DNA of 64,000 nt, from assembly GCF_900102785.1 (NCBI RefSeq), contig NZ_FNGC01000012.1:104496-168495 (forward strand). The letters are read 5' to 3'. The stretch is from Arthrobacter sp. ok362 (lineage in GTDB: Bacteria > Actinomycetota > Actinomycetes > Actinomycetales > Micrococcaceae). The stretch's first letter is position 1; each line of letters starts with the position of its first letter. The notes under the pieces were generated by a model. The model was given only the letters and a program-made list of their open reading frames with translations, was not told the origin of the DNA and did no database searches. Positions 35,627 through 45,124 of this stretch are shown here, piece by piece. A program made the translations under genes and the position numbers.

Positions 35627-35810
35627 GACGTGACTCTTTCATGCACGGCCCGGGTTCTCAACGTTCGCCTCAGTGTGTTGTGACTGCCCCCAACGTAGGA
35701 TGGGGCCCTGTGGGGCTTGCCGGTCCGCGAGGCCGACGCCGGATGGCGGCGGCGAGCGCCCGGCGCGCCCGGAGCCAGGCTGCTGAATTCCGGGAACTGT
35801 AGGGGAGCAT

Positions 35811-36662
35811 ATGGAGACGTTGAACGAACGGCGCCGGGCGGTCGCCGTGCCCGGTGCGGTGCTGGCCGTGTTTGAGTTTGGCCCCGAGCCTGGCCCGGGG
35901 GTCTCCAGCCTGCTCCTGGTGCATGGCTACCCCGATGACCATCGGGTGTTCCTTCCGGCCATCCGCGAACTCGCACGGACGCATCACGTGGTGGCCTACG
36001 ACACGCGGAACGCGGGTGCGTCCGCAGTCCACGGCCCGGACGCGGACTATTCGCTCAAGGCCCTCGTGGACGATGCCTTCGCCGTGCTGGCCGGGGTGGG
36101 CGCCCCGGCTGTCCATCTGGTGGGGCACGACTGGGGGTCGATCCAGGGCTGGGCGGCCGTCCAGGACCCCCGGGCCGACGGCCGGATCATCCGCTACACG
36201 AGTATTTCCGGCCCTGACCTGGGGCACTTCTCCCGCTGGATCCGTGGACGCATCCGGACACCGGGGGCCTGGCCGCAGCTGGGCGGGCAACTGCTGCGCA
36301 GCTGGTATATCGGAGCGTTCCTCGTCCCGGTCCTGCCGGAGGCCGCCTGGCGGCTGTTCCTGACCCGGCGGTACGAAAAGATGGCCAAGCGCGACGTCGG
36401 CAACGATCCGGTCCGCGGCCTGGCCCTGTACCGCAGGAACTTCCGCGGCCGGCGGAACCCGGCCGTTCCAACCCGGGTGGCTGTCCCCGTCCACGTGGTA
36501 GTGCCGCTCAAGGATCCGTTCCTCACGCCGGCCCTCGTGGAGGGGCTTGAATCGTGGGTGGACGATGTCACCGTGACGCGGGTCGACAGCGGCCATTGGT
36601 GGCCCGTGACCCGGCCGGCCGAATTCGCGGCACTGCTGCGGCAGCCCGTGACAACGCCGTAA
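35811..36662 (+). CDS. Alpha/beta hydrolase (epoxide-hydrolase-like)
   Basis: 283 residues. Oxyanion motif HGYPDD, nucleophile elbow GHDWGS with aspartate as nucleophile (Asp about 104), acid in PLKDPF and histidine in DSGHWW. The Asp nucleophile and the HGxP pattern point to epoxide hydrolase or dehalogenase-like enzymes. ATG follows AGGGGAGC. A second hydrolase begins 10 bp after its stop, probably co-transcribed. Confidence 0.8.
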   Translation: METLNERRRAVAVPGAVLAVFEFGPEPGPGVSSLLLVHGYPDDHRVFLPAIRELARTHHVVAYDTRNAGASAVHGPDADYSLKALVDDAFAVLAGVGAPAVHLVGHDWGSIQGWAAVQDPRADGRIIRYTSISGPDLGHFSRWIRGRIRTPGAWPQLGGQLLRSWYIGAFLVPVLPEAAWRLFLTRRYEKMAKRDVGNDPVRGLALYRRNFRGRRNPAVPTRVAVPVHVVVPLKDPFLTPALVEGLESWVDDVTVTRVDSGHWWPVTRPAEFAALLRQPVTTP

Positions 36663-36671
36663 GCCGGCGTT

Positions 36672-37511
36672 GTGAGGGCGCGGGCAGACCGGCGGGATCA
36701 GGCAACGCGGAGCGGGGAATTCCGCAACGGGATGGAATACCTTACGTGGGGCCGGGGTGCCAAGTCCCTGCTCTTCGTCCAGGGCGGACCGGGGAGCGAT
36801 GTGCCCCAAGGGGTGTTGCGCGGACGTTTCCGGTGGGAGTTTGCTGCCTACCGGGAGGCCGGGTACGCCATCTGGATGGTCACCCGCCGGCGGAACATGC
36901 CGGCGTCGCACACGATCGCAGACATGGCGGACGACTACGCTCCGCTGATCGCCGAGGAGTTCGGCGGCCGGGTCGACCTGGTGGTGGCTGAGTCATTCGG
37001 CGGGATGATCGGGCAATACCTGGCCGCCCGCCATCCGCAGTCCTTCGGGCACATCGCCATGGTGGTCACGGCCGCCGAGCTGAGCGCGTGGGGCAAGGAC
37101 GTGGACAACCGGATGGCCGCCGCCGTCGCCGCCGGGGACCCAGACCGCGCCGGGACTGTCCTGGCCGAGTACCTGCTCCCGGGCCCGCGGACCCGCTGGC
37201 TGCGGGAACTGCTGGGACCTGTTGTCGGCAGGCGCGTGCTGGGTTCCTCGGGGTGCCCCGCCGCGGATGTCCTTATGGAGGCGCGGGCCGGGTTGGCGTT
37301 CGATGCGCGGGCGGCGCTGCCGTTCATTCGTCCGCCCGTCCTGCTGCTCCGTGGAGGGCGGGACGCGTTCTTCCCGAGGGTGGTGGCGGAGGAGACCGCG
37401 CGGTTGATTCCCGACTGCACCCTGATCGTCTACGAGCGGTGGGGCCACCTCCGGGCGGGATCGAGCAGGCGGGTGCCGCGTGACGTCCTGGCCTTCGTCC
37501 GGGCCCGCTAA
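36672..37511 (+). CDS. Alpha/beta hydrolase (serine type)
   Basis: 279 residues from GTG 36672. Substrate-loop FVQGGPGSD, nucleophile elbow AESFGG (Ser), aspartate in RGGRDAFFP and a late histidine in WGHLRAG. Serine nucleophile, unlike its epoxide-hydrolase-like upstream neighbour, from which it is separated by 10 bp. Substrate unknown. A later start is possible since the first 15 residues are basic and non-conserved in appearance. Confidence 0.72.
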   Translation: MRARADRRDQATRSGEFRNGMEYLTWGRGAKSLLFVQGGPGSDVPQGVLRGRFRWEFAAYREAGYAIWMVTRRRNMPASHTIADMADDYAPLIAEEFGGRVDLVVAESFGGMIGQYLAARHPQSFGHIAMVVTAAELSAWGKDVDNRMAAAVAAGDPDRAGTVLAEYLLPGPRTRWLRELLGPVVGRRVLGSSGCPAADVLMEARAGLAFDARAALPFIRPPVLLLRGGRDAFFPRVVAEETARLIPDCTLIVYERWGHLRAGSSRRVPRDVLAFVRAR

Positions 37512-37605
37512 TGGCAGACTGGGCCGGTGGCTACCTTCGTGGAGCATTCTTGCTGCATCGGGTCAACCGGCCCAATATGTCGAATCGAACTCGTAGGGGG
37601 TGTGC

Positions 37606-38034
37606 ATGACGAACGAGCCCAAGCCATTCGAAGTCCACGAGTCGGGGGCCCTGTTTCACGGGACGAAGGCGGACCTGGCGGTGGGGGACCTGTTGATTCC
37701 CGGACGTGGCTCGAACTTTGAAGAAGGAAGGACAGCGAATCACGTGTACGTGACGGCAACCTTGGATGCCGCAACGTGGGCGGCTGAACTCGCCGCCGGG
37801 GAAGGCCGTGGACGGATCTACATCGTGGAACCGACGGGCGCCCTTGAAGACGACCCCAACGTGACGGATAAGAAGTTCCCCGGCAATCCGACGCGGTCTT
37901 ACCGGACCCGGGAGCCGGTGGAAGTCGTGGGTGAACTCGTGGATTGCATAGGACACTCGCCCGATCAGTTGCAGGCCATGCGAGATGGCCTCGCCGACCT
38001 GAAACGCCGGGGCCTCGCAGTCATTGACGACTAG
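37606..38034 (+). CDS. arr: NAD+-rifampin ADP-ribosyltransferase Arr
   Basis: 142 residues, the normal Arr length. Family signatures: LFHGTKADLAVGDLL, SNFEEGR, HVYVTATLDAATWAAELA, GRIYIVEPTG, DDPNVTDKKFPGNPTRSYR and GHSPDQLQAMRDGLADL. Arr transfers ADP-ribose from NAD to a rifamycin hydroxyl, inactivating the drug. ATG 37606 follows AGGGGG. Chromosomal arr genes are frequent in environmental actinobacteria; resistance itself was not tested. Confidence 0.95.
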   Translation: MTNEPKPFEVHESGALFHGTKADLAVGDLLIPGRGSNFEEGRTANHVYVTATLDAATWAAELAAGEGRGRIYIVEPTGALEDDPNVTDKKFPGNPTRSYRTREPVEVVGELVDCIGHSPDQLQAMRDGLADLKRRGLAVIDD

Positions 38035-38051
38035 CAGCGTCCTCGAAATCT

Positions 38052-38969
38052 CTAAGAGAGCTGAGTCTTCGATACTTTAGGAATCCAGCAGCGCACCGCA
38101 TCGCGGTATTGCTGGAATTCTTCGCCAAACCGTTCCTGGAGATCAGATTCCTCAAGCGGCCTGACGGCGTAGTTCCACACCAGCGAGCCCACGACCGCGT
38201 AAGCGATGACAAGCCATGACTGCAGAATGAGGCCAATCGCGGCGCCCTGGACAATGCCCGCGACCGCCATCGGATTACGAATCCAACGATACGGACCCGC
38301 AATGACCAGACGGTTGGGCATCGCCGATGGCAACGGCGTGCCATCTCCCAGGGTCGACATCACAACTGCCGACCAGACGCCAAGAGCACTTGCGAGTATG
38401 AGAACCACGACGCCAATAGGACCTGCAAACGATGGAAACGGTAGCGCCACCGCCCAGCGCTCTGCGAGAAACGCTATCGCCAAGGGAAGCACCGCCAGGA
38501 AGAACCCCCAGAAGAGGACGATTTGCCCGAACGTTGAAGCCACGTGGATGGCAGCGGTCGGACGGGTGACGGCGGGGCGGAAAGCGAACGGACCGCGGAT
38601 GATCCATGCGATCGGTACGCGCCCTTGCAAGATGAGGCAGAGCGCGATCAGGGAACCTGCGGTTGCAGCACCCATGCTCAGGACACCCCAGCCCGCTTCG
38701 GTCGTGATGGTGGCGTACACCGCCAGTGCGACCGCGACGAAGCTCGTCCAGCCGGTACTTACTACCGCGGCAACCCTGACGCCAAATGCCGCCACGGCCG
38801 AGGCCATGACGAACAGTGGAATGTCGAAGACCGCGACCGCGACCGGGTCGAGATTACCGAGGGCCGCCTCGCGCACCATTGGCGAAACGAAAACCGCGAT
38901 CCACCAGCAGAGCCCGGCGACCGCCTGCATGGCGAAATAGGCCGGACCCCACCGAACCAAGGGCTTCAC
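38052..38969 (-). CDS. Isoprenylcysteine-carboxyl-methyltransferase-like integral membrane protein
   Basis: 305 residues, about eight to nine membrane helices. The C-terminal third has the ICMT/phospholipid-methyltransferase signature (GPYRWIRNPMAVAGIV, and PLEESDLQERFGEEFQQYR), which binds S-adenosylmethionine at the membrane. The N-terminal helices are extra. Substrate unknown. GC is lower than in neighbouring core genes. Convergent with arr. Confidence 0.75.
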   Translation of the reverse strand: MKPLVRWGPAYFAMQAVAGLCWWIAVFVSPMVREAALGNLDPVAVAVFDIPLFVMASAVAAFGVRVAAVVSTGWTSFVAVALAVYATITTEAGWGVLSMGAATAGSLIALCLILQGRVPIAWIIRGPFAFRPAVTRPTAAIHVASTFGQIVLFWGFFLAVLPLAIAFLAERWAVALPFPSFAGPIGVVVLILASALGVWSAVVMSTLGDGTPLPSAMPNRLVIAGPYRWIRNPMAVAGIVQGAAIGLILQSWLVIAYAVVGSLVWNYAVRPLEESDLQERFGEEFQQYRDAVRCWIPKVSKTQLS

Positions 38970-39084
38970 CGACTCAACCTGGTCATCAATGGTCCTTGCC
39001 TGCTTGTCGATGGAATTCTACGAGCGAGCACTTCCGGCTCTAGGACGTGGCTTTGTTTGTGTCGAAGTAAATGTTGGCGTCAGC

Positions 39085-39330
39085 CTACCGAATTCGACCG
39101 GGGCCGCCTCGATAGGCTTCGAGTGCGTCTTCTCTGATCCACTTTCTAGTCAGGAAAGCGTCCAGAACGCAAGAAACGGTGAATGTCGCCCAGGCTATCC
39201 ATATAGGTGCGAGGCCCGTAAAAACCAATGCCATGACTGCAGCCACGAAGCCGGCAGAGATAAAGCCATAGATTCGACGTGCAGAGGTCGCAAATCGTGC
39301 CTCTTGCGTCTCGCGAAAGTAGTTCAGCAT
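39085..39330 (-). CDS. Small two-helix membrane protein
   Basis: 81 residues. ATG 39330 is preferred because AGGGGG lies five bases upstream; the frame extends to 39414. A short basic N-terminus (FRETQEARFATSARR) is followed by two membrane segments (about 20-40 and 43-60) and a charged tail. No family recognised. GC is low for this genome. Confidence 0.55.
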   Translation of the reverse strand: MLNYFRETQEARFATSARRIYGFISAGFVAAVMALVFTGLAPIWIAWATFTVSCVLDAFLTRKWIREDALEAYRGGPGRIR

Positions 39331-39619
39331 CAATCCCCCTAGGTTCGAATGGGAGCCTACAGCAAGGGATGCGCTAAATAGCGCCATTAGACGTGCGCCA
39401 GATGCCGCTGTCATTCACAGAAAAGCAACCGGAATGTCCCAATAGCGTTGGCCAGAACTGGTTTCCGAAAATGGAATCCGGTCTAAACGTTGGATTGAGG
39501 GTTTTGCCGTGTCGGGCAATTTGATTTGGCGATGCAAGGGTCAGCGCCCGGGGGCAGTCTTTCGGTATCCGGCCGCTAGCCGGCGCCCCACGGTCCATCT
39601 GCGGACAGCTCCCGCGCAG

Positions 39620-40108
39620 CTACCCGGCGTCGAGCTGGAGGGTCATGAAGACGCTGTTGGGGTCGGGCTCGTAGCCGGCGAACGGCGGGCAGTCCGTGAA
39701 GCCGTGCCGCGCGTACAGCCGCCGCGCGGGAGCGAAAAACGCCTGGCTCCCTGTCTCCAGGAACAACCGCCGGTAGCCGCTGTGCCGGGCCTCCGCCAGG
39801 AGGTGGCGGAGCAGCGCCGAGGCAACGCCGCGCCCGCGGGCTGCATTCGCGGTGCGCATCGACTTGATCTCAGCGTCGCCGGGAGCCAGGCGTTTCAGCG
39901 CCGCGCAGCCCAACAGCTGTGAGTCCTCCCGGGCGGTCCAGAAGCTGATGCCCGGTCCGGCCAGTGCGGCGGGATCAAGGGCGTGGACGCTTTCCGGCGG
40001 GGAGGTCGCGTACATGTCAGCGAGGTGCTCGTCCAGAAGCTGCTGGACGTCCTCCCGCTCCGGGGTGTCGCGCCCAATCAGGATCGTGCCGCCGGGAGTG
40101 CCTGCCAT
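39620..40108 (-). CDS. GNAT family N-acetyltransferase
   Basis: 162 residues. Classic GNAT: GCAALKRLAPGDAEIKSMRT strand with the R/Q-x-x-G-x-G/A loop ARGRGVASALL, then LETGSQAFFAPARRLYARHGF with the AxxLY/F-x-x-x-GF ending. Resembles the small cytosolic acetyltransferases often annotated PhnO/YsnE-like. It ends 6 bp downstream of gatD on the same strand, so it is probably the last gene of murT-gatD-GNAT. Confidence 0.85.
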   Translation of the reverse strand: MAGTPGGTILIGRDTPEREDVQQLLDEHLADMYATSPPESVHALDPAALAGPGISFWTAREDSQLLGCAALKRLAPGDAEIKSMRTANAARGRGVASALLRHLLAEARHSGYRRLFLETGSQAFFAPARRLYARHGFTDCPPFAGYEPDPNSVFMTLQLDAG

Positions 40109-40113
40109 CTGGG

Positions 40114-40911
40114 TCAGCGGGGCCGGCGGGCGGCGTGTTCACGTGCCAGCACCGCATAGGAGTCGTCCGGGGTGCCCGGCGTGAAGCTGCCGTATTTGCG
40201 TTCGACGGCGGTCGTGATCAGGAAGTCCGCGAGGGCCGGGTTCTTGGGCAGCAGTGAACCGTGCAGGTAGCTCGCCACGATGTTGCGGTAGCGGGCGCCT
40301 TCCTGGCCGTCGGTGCTGTTGTTGCCGGTGCCCTTGGCGGTGGTTCCGAGCGGTTCGACGCCGGGTCCCAGTGTGGTCTGGCCGCTGTGGTTCTCATAGC
40401 CCAGGATGCTGCCGAACTCGGGGGAGGCGACGGTGACGTTGCCGATCAGGCGTTCGTCGGTGCCGTGGGTCTCCACGTCCAGGATGCCGATGCCAGGCAG
40501 GACCGAGCCGAGCCGGGTCTTGAAGAATTTCCCGAAGAGCTGGTACAGCCCGCAGATCACGAGCATCGGGGTGCCGTCCTCGGCCAGCTGCTTCAAGGTG
40601 GACTCGCGGGAGAGGAGGTCGTCCTGGATCACGAGCTGTCCGCTGTCCTGTCCGCCGCCACCGATAATCAGGTCCACGTCTGCCGGGAACTGGTCACCGA
40701 CGTTGTATTCGAGCAGTTCCGGCGTGTAGCCGTGCCAGCGCAGGCGCTGCGCGAGGACCAGGGCGTTTCCCCAGTCGCCGTAGATGTTCATGTCCCGCGG
40801 GTAGAGCTGCAGGACCCGGATGGTTCCCTTGCTGGGGGCCGCGGAATCTTCGGGCGGAAGTTCGTGCCCAAAAGAGAGTTCGTGCGGGGTTTCGGGGGAC
40901 CGGGGGGTCAT
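40114..40911 (-). CDS. gatD: Lipid II isoglutaminyl synthase glutaminase subunit GatD
   Basis: 265 residues. Class I glutamine amidotransferase: nucleophile Cys in MLVICGLYQ (about 118), substrate loop IIGGGGQDSGQ and histidine in SYLHGSLL. With MurT it amidates the alpha-carboxyl of D-Glu in lipid II. ATG 40911 overlaps the murT stop as ATGA, ensuring coupled production of the heterodimer. Confidence 0.93.
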   Translation of the reverse strand: MTPRSPETPHELSFGHELPPEDSAAPSKGTIRVLQLYPRDMNIYGDWGNALVLAQRLRWHGYTPELLEYNVGDQFPADVDLIIGGGGQDSGQLVIQDDLLSRESTLKQLAEDGTPMLVICGLYQLFGKFFKTRLGSVLPGIGILDVETHGTDERLIGNVTVASPEFGSILGYENHSGQTTLGPGVEPLGTTAKGTGNNSTDGQEGARYRNIVASYLHGSLLPKNPALADFLITTAVERKYGSFTPGTPDDSYAVLAREHAARRPR

Positions 40912-42197
40912 GAGACCACCTCCACTGTGGTGATTTTGGAGAGCTCGCGGCGGATGGCCAGCATGGCCGTGTAGGTGCAGAAGATCCTCTTCGGCTTGCC
41001 CTGGCCGCCGCGGATGAACGCTGCCAGTGCCGGCGCGATTTCCGTGTCGACGGCACCGATGGCGACGTCGTCGTACTGCAGCCGCAACGCCATGTCGTAG
41101 GCGCGGGAGCCCGTGAGCTGGTCCACGCCGCCGTCGCGGAGGGTGTCGAATTCGACGTCCCACAGCCAGGACATGTCCCGGCCGTCAGCGTAATTGTCAT
41201 TGATCGCAATCATCGTGGCGTACCCGGCGGCCGGGAATGATTTCAAGCCGAGCCGGAAACCGCTGGGGTTCTTGACCAGCACCAGCTCCAGCGGCAGGCC
41301 ATCGACCACAAGGCTTTCGCCGCGGCCAAACGCCGGCGCCACCTTGGACAGCGCCGTGAGCAGGCCGGCGTGGTCGGTACCGGTGCCGCGGGCGCCTGAG
41401 ACACCGCGGGCCAGGGTCAGCGCGGCGGCGGCATTGAAGATGTTGTAGACGCCGCGCAGCAACATGGGCGTGGTGACCGTCGCGCCGTCGTACTCGAAGT
41501 CGGCGTCGTCGGCGCCCACGCGGCGCAGCACGACGTCGGCGGCCGGCCGGGCGGGGGCGGGAGGCACCGGGCTCCCCGGGGCCGCGCGCATTTCGTCGTC
41601 GTTGGGGAAGGTGCTGAGCAGGGAATCGTCCAGCCCGAAGTAGAGCACCTCAGGCCCGTCCAGGGTCTGGGCGATCCGGGCCACACGGGGGTCTTCCCGG
41701 TTCAGGACCACGGTCCCGGTGGTCTTGGACGCGATGTGCTGGAGCAGCTCGGCAGTCTTGTCGATCTCGCCGAAACGGTCCAGCTGGTCGCGGAGGACAT
41801 TGAGCAGGAGGCTGTAGCGCGGCGGGACCTTGTTGACGAAGTGCACGGCATGCGCCTCATCCAATTCCAGGACCGCGACGTCGGCATCGAGCCGGCCCCG
41901 CCAGTCCACCTCGCCCAGGAGCGCCGCGGCCACGCCGCGGGTGAAGTTGCTGCCGGTGCGGTTGGTGAAGACCTTCAGTCCCTGGCTCTCCAGCAGTTCC
42001 ACCACCATCTTTGTGGTGGTGGTCTTCCCGTTGGTGCCGCTGACGACGGCGACCCCCAGGGGCAGCGTGGACAGTGTCCGCCGCATGAAACCGGGGTCAA
42101 TTTTTTCGACCACAAGCCCGGGAAGGGCCGAGCCTCCGCCCCTGAGCCGGGAGACCCGGCGGACGAGCTTGCCAAGCGGAACGCTGAAGTAAAGCAT
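40908..42197 (-). CDS. murT: Lipid II isoglutaminyl synthase ligase subunit MurT
   Basis: 429 residues. Mur-ligase fold: ATP loop [10 protein letters not shown] (about 54-63), [23 protein letters not shown] and the C-terminal DUF1727 domain ([20 protein letters not shown]). It activates the lipid II glutamate with ATP for amidation by GatD. The cysteine-rich zinc ribbon present in the middle domain of S. aureus MurT is not seen; the only cysteine is near the C-terminus. Divergent from pdxT. Confidence 0.93.
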   Translation of the reverse strand: MLYFSVPLGKLVRRVSRLRGGGSALPGLVVEKIDPGFMRRTLSTLPLGVAVVSGTNGKTTTTKMVVELLESQGLKVFTNRTGSNFTRGVAAALLGEVDWRGRLDADVAVLELDEAHAVHFVNKVPPRYSLLLNVLRDQLDRFGEIDKTAELLQHIASKTTGTVVLNREDPRVARIAQTLDGPEVLYFGLDDSLLSTFPNDDEMRAAPGSPVPPAPARPAADVVLRRVGADDADFEYDGATVTTPMLLRGVYNIFNAAAALTLARGVSGARGTGTDHAGLLTALSKVAPAFGRGESLVVDGLPLELVLVKNPSGFRLGLKSFPAAGYATMIAINDNYADGRDMSWLWDVEFDTLRDGGVDQLTGSRAYDMALRLQYDDVAIGAVDTEIAPALAAFIRGGQGKPKRIFCTYTAMLAIRRELSKITTVEVVS

Positions 42198-42289
42198 GCT
42201 CTGTAATATATCCCAGCAGCGGCATGGAACCCGGACGCCCGGGGCTGGTGCATGCGTCCCGGCGCAGCGCAGAGCATTATGCTGTGGGG

Positions 42290-42991
42290 ATGACCACCCC
42301 CTCTTTTTCCCCTGAATCCCGCGCGGGAACAGGGCTCCGGATCGGTGTCCTGGCGCTCCAGGGCGATTTCCGGGAGCATCTGCACGCCGTGGAATCCGCC
42401 GGTGCCGCCGGCATCGGGATCCGCCGCCCCGCCGAGCTTGACGGCCTGGACGGCCTGATCATCCCGGGCGGCGAATCGACCACGATTGACAAGCTCTCCA
42501 GGATTTTCGGGCTCCGGGACCCGCTGCGCGAACGCATCCAGGCCGGCCTGCCCGTCTACGGCTCGTGCGCCGGGATGATCCTGCTGGCGGACGAGATCGC
42601 GGACCCGGCGACGGACCTTGCCGGAAACCCGCAGCAGACGTTCGGCGGGCTCGACATCACCGTGCGCCGCAACGCCTTTGGCCGCCAGCGTGAGTCCTTC
42701 GAGACGGATCTCGACTTCAGGGGGCTCGAGTTCAGCGCCGTCAGCGGTGCAGTGGCCCCGGTCCATGCCGTCTTCATCCGCGGGCCCTGGGTGGAGCGCG
42801 TCGGCGACGGCGTCGAAGTCCTTGCCCAGGTGGAACCCTCCAAAGCCGGCCACCCTGAATCCCTGGACGGGACGGCTAGAATTGTTGCAGTGCGTTCCGG
42901 CAAGCTGCTGGCCACCTCCTTCCACCCGGAAGTGACGGGGGAGAAGCGCGTGCATGAACTGTTTATTCGAATGATCAGAGGAGAAGCGTAA
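42290..42991 (+). CDS. pdxT: Pyridoxal 5'-phosphate synthase glutaminase subunit PdxT
   Basis: 233 residues. Class I glutaminase: PGGESTTID, nucleophile Cys in [13 protein letters not shown] and the His-Glu pair in TSFHPEVTG. It supplies ammonia to PdxS. ATG 42290 has no clear ribosome site, so initiation may be leaderless or weak. It is followed 3 bp later by yebC. pdxS is not adjacent. Confidence 0.95.
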   Translation: MTTPSFSPESRAGTGLRIGVLALQGDFREHLHAVESAGAAGIGIRRPAELDGLDGLIIPGGESTTIDKLSRIFGLRDPLRERIQAGLPVYGSCAGMILLADEIADPATDLAGNPQQTFGGLDITVRRNAFGRQRESFETDLDFRGLEFSAVSGAVAPVHAVFIRGPWVERVGDGVEVLAQVEPSKAGHPESLDGTARIVAVRSGKLLATSFHPEVTGEKRVHELFIRMIRGEA

Positions 42992-42994
42992 AGC

Positions 42995-43750
42995 ATGTCA
43001 GGCCACTCCAAATGGGCGACGACCAAGCATAAGAAGGCCATCCTTGATAGCCGCCGGGCCAAGTCGTTCGCCAAGCTGATCAAGAACATCGAAGTCGCCG
43101 CGCGTATGGGCGGCCCTGACCTGTCCGGCAACCCGAGCCTGGAACTGGCCGTCACCAAGGCCAAGAAGACCTCGGTGCCCGCTGACAATATCGACCGCGC
43201 CATCAAGCGCGGCGCCGGGCTCACCGGCGAGGTCGTGGACTACACCGAAATCATGTACGAGTGCCGCGGCCCGCAGGGCTCCGCGCTGCTGATCGAGTGC
43301 CTCACGGACAACAAGAACCGCGCCGCCTCCGAGGTCCGGCTCGCGATCTCCCGCAACGGCGGCACGATCGCCGATCCCGGGTCGGTCAGCTACCTCTTCA
43401 GCCGCAAGGGCGTCGTCTCGCTGCCGAAGAACGGCCTCAGCGAGGACGACGTACTGATGGCAGTCCTCGACGCCGGGGCCGAGGAAGTCAAAGACAACGG
43501 CGACAGCTTCGAGATCCACTCCGAGCCGACCGACCTCCAGGCCATCCGCGATGCCCTCAAGGAAGCCGGAATGGAGTACGACACCGATGAGGCCGAGTTT
43601 GTGCCGTCCATGCAGGTGCCGCTGGACCTCGACGCTGCCAAGAAGTTCATGAAGCTCGTGGACGCCCTGGAAGAACTCGACGACGTCCAGAACGTCTACA
43701 GCAACGCCGACCTCAGCGACGAAGTGCAGGCCGCACTGGAAGCCGAGTGA
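42995..43750 (+). CDS. YebC/PmpR family regulatory or translation factor
   Basis: 251 residues. Starts [20 protein letters not shown], the invariant YebC opening. Later signatures are [14 protein letters not shown] and [22 protein letters not shown]. Family members bind DNA or relieve ribosome stalling. Lies between pdxT and ruvC as in most actinobacteria. Confidence 0.95.
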   Translation: MSGHSKWATTKHKKAILDSRRAKSFAKLIKNIEVAARMGGPDLSGNPSLELAVTKAKKTSVPADNIDRAIKRGAGLTGEVVDYTEIMYECRGPQGSALLIECLTDNKNRAASEVRLAISRNGGTIADPGSVSYLFSRKGVVSLPKNGLSEDDVLMAVLDAGAEEVKDNGDSFEIHSEPTDLQAIRDALKEAGMEYDTDEAEFVPSMQVPLDLDAAKKFMKLVDALEELDDVQNVYSNADLSDEVQAALEAE

Positions 43751-43776
43751 CACGCTCACCCAGCCGTGATTTTGAG

Positions 43777-43804
43777 GCCCGGTCTTGACGGCCCGATCTT
43801 GACG
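43777..43804 (+). repeat. 14-bp tandem duplication at the ruvC start
   Basis: GCCCGGTCTTGACG is followed directly by GCCCGATCTTGACG, one mismatch. Each copy carries a TTG ACG that could start translation; only the second is in frame with RuvC. Confidence 0.8.
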
Positions 43805-44377
43805 CTACGCGTCTTGGGGGTTGACCCGGGCCTCACCCGTTGCGGGATCGGCGTTGTCGACGTCGAAAGGAACCGGCGGGCCACCATGGTGGCCTTCGGG
43901 GTGGTGGGAACTTCCCCCGAGGAGAGCCTGGACCAGCGGCTGTTAGTCATTGCCACGTCCATCGACGAGTGGCTGGACCAGTACGAACCGCATGTCCTCG
44001 CCGTCGAGCGGGTCTTTTCCCAGCTCAACGTCAGCACGGTGATGGGGGTGGCGCAGGCCTCCGGCGTGGTCATTGCGGCCGCCGCACGCCGCGGCATTCC
44101 GGTGGCGCTTCACACCCCGTCCGAGGTCAAGGCCGCCGTGACGGGAAGCGGGACCTCGAACAAGGACGCCGTCACGAAGCTGGTGACCAAGATCCTCCGG
44201 CTGGACGCGCCCCCGCGCCCGGCCGACGCTGCCGATGCCCTCGCGCTGGCCATTACCCACGCCTGGCGGGCCGGCAGCGGCGCCGCCGTGGCGACGACGG
44301 GGCCGGGCAGCCAGTCCCTCACTCCCGCCCAGCGGGCGTGGGCGGACGCGGAGGCAAAAGCGCGCCGTGCGCGCTGA
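43799..44377 (+). CDS. ruvC: Holliday junction endonuclease RuvC
   Basis: 192 residues from TTG 43799, which gives the usual [13 protein letters not shown] opening; GTG 43766 would add 11 residues. Catalytic acids are visible in VDPGLT (Asp), LAVERVFS (Glu) and [11 protein letters not shown] (Asp pair). It resolves Holliday junctions with RuvAB. First of ruvCAB. Confidence 0.95.
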   Translation: MTLRVLGVDPGLTRCGIGVVDVERNRRATMVAFGVVGTSPEESLDQRLLVIATSIDEWLDQYEPHVLAVERVFSQLNVSTVMGVAQASGVVIAAAARRGIPVALHTPSEVKAAVTGSGTSNKDAVTKLVTKILRLDAPPRPADAADALALAITHAWRAGSGAAVATTGPGSQSLTPAQRAWADAEAKARRAR

Positions 44378-44414
44378 ATGTCCGACTGTTCCGCCGCAGT
44401 GCTTGGTAGGGTAT

Positions 44415-44430
44415 TCGTAGATATGTTCGG
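44415..44430. promoter_or_regulatory. Probable LexA/SOS box before ruvA
   Basis: TCGTAGATATGTTCGG shares 14 of 16 positions with the dnaE2 SOS box at 24934 and retains the GTTCG half-site. It is 50 bp before ruvA, after the ruvC stop, so ruvAB could be damage-induced separately from ruvC. A 7-bp hairpin (AGCCGGG/CCCGGCT, 44433-44449) follows. Confidence 0.5.
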
Positions 44431-44479
44431 ATAGCCGGGTCGCCCGGCTGCATCAAGCTGTAGACCCAGGAGCCCGGCC

Positions 44480-45124
44480 TTGATCAGTTTTCTTCGCGGA
44501 ACCGTAGCGCATGTCGGACTGTCCTCCGCCGTGATCGACCTCAACGGCGCCGGCATGAGCGTCAACGCCACGCCGCAGACCCTCAGCGGCCTGCGGGTGG
44601 GGGAGGAGGGGAAGCTGTTCACGTCCCTGATCGTGCGTGAGGACTCGCTGACCCTGTTCGGTTTCGCCAGGGACGATGAACGTGTTGTGTTTGATGTGCT
44701 GCTCAGCGTCAGCGGCGTCGGTCCCCGCCTGGCACTGGCCGTGCTGGCCGTCCACGAGCCGGAAGCCATCCGGGTGGCCGCGCACTCCGGCGACGGCAAG
44801 GCCTTCACGAAGGTCCCCGGCATTGGACCGAAGGTGGCCGGCCGGATCGTGCTGGAACTCGCCGGCAAGCTCGTGCCGCACGGCACCCCCGGCGCGCCGG
44901 CCGCGGCGGTGTCCGCGGAATCCGTCTGGAAGCCGCAGGTCGTCGCCGCGATGACAAGCCTTGGCTGGTCCGAAAAGGATGCCACGGCCAGCATCGACAA
45001 ATCCTTGGCCGATTCCCCGGGCCTGGCAGCGAACGGCAATGTGGCGGAAATCCTCCGCGCCACGCTGCGCTGGCTGGGGCAGGACGGCGCCCGCGCCGGA
45101 AACCGGGTAGGCGCGCGTGGCTGA
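44480..45124 (+). CDS. ruvA: Holliday junction helicase subunit RuvA
   Basis: 214 residues. OB domain opening ISFLRGTVA, two helix-hairpin-helix motifs ([16 protein letters not shown] and [19 protein letters not shown]), flexible linker and RuvB-binding C-terminal domain. TTG start with AGGAG upstream. Overlaps ruvB by 8 bp. Confidence 0.95.
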   Translation: MISFLRGTVAHVGLSSAVIDLNGAGMSVNATPQTLSGLRVGEEGKLFTSLIVREDSLTLFGFARDDERVVFDVLLSVSGVGPRLALAVLAVHEPEAIRVAAHSGDGKAFTKVPGIGPKVAGRIVLELAGKLVPHGTPGAPAAAVSAESVWKPQVVAAMTSLGWSEKDATASIDKSLADSPGLAANGNVAEILRATLRWLGQDGARAGNRVGARG

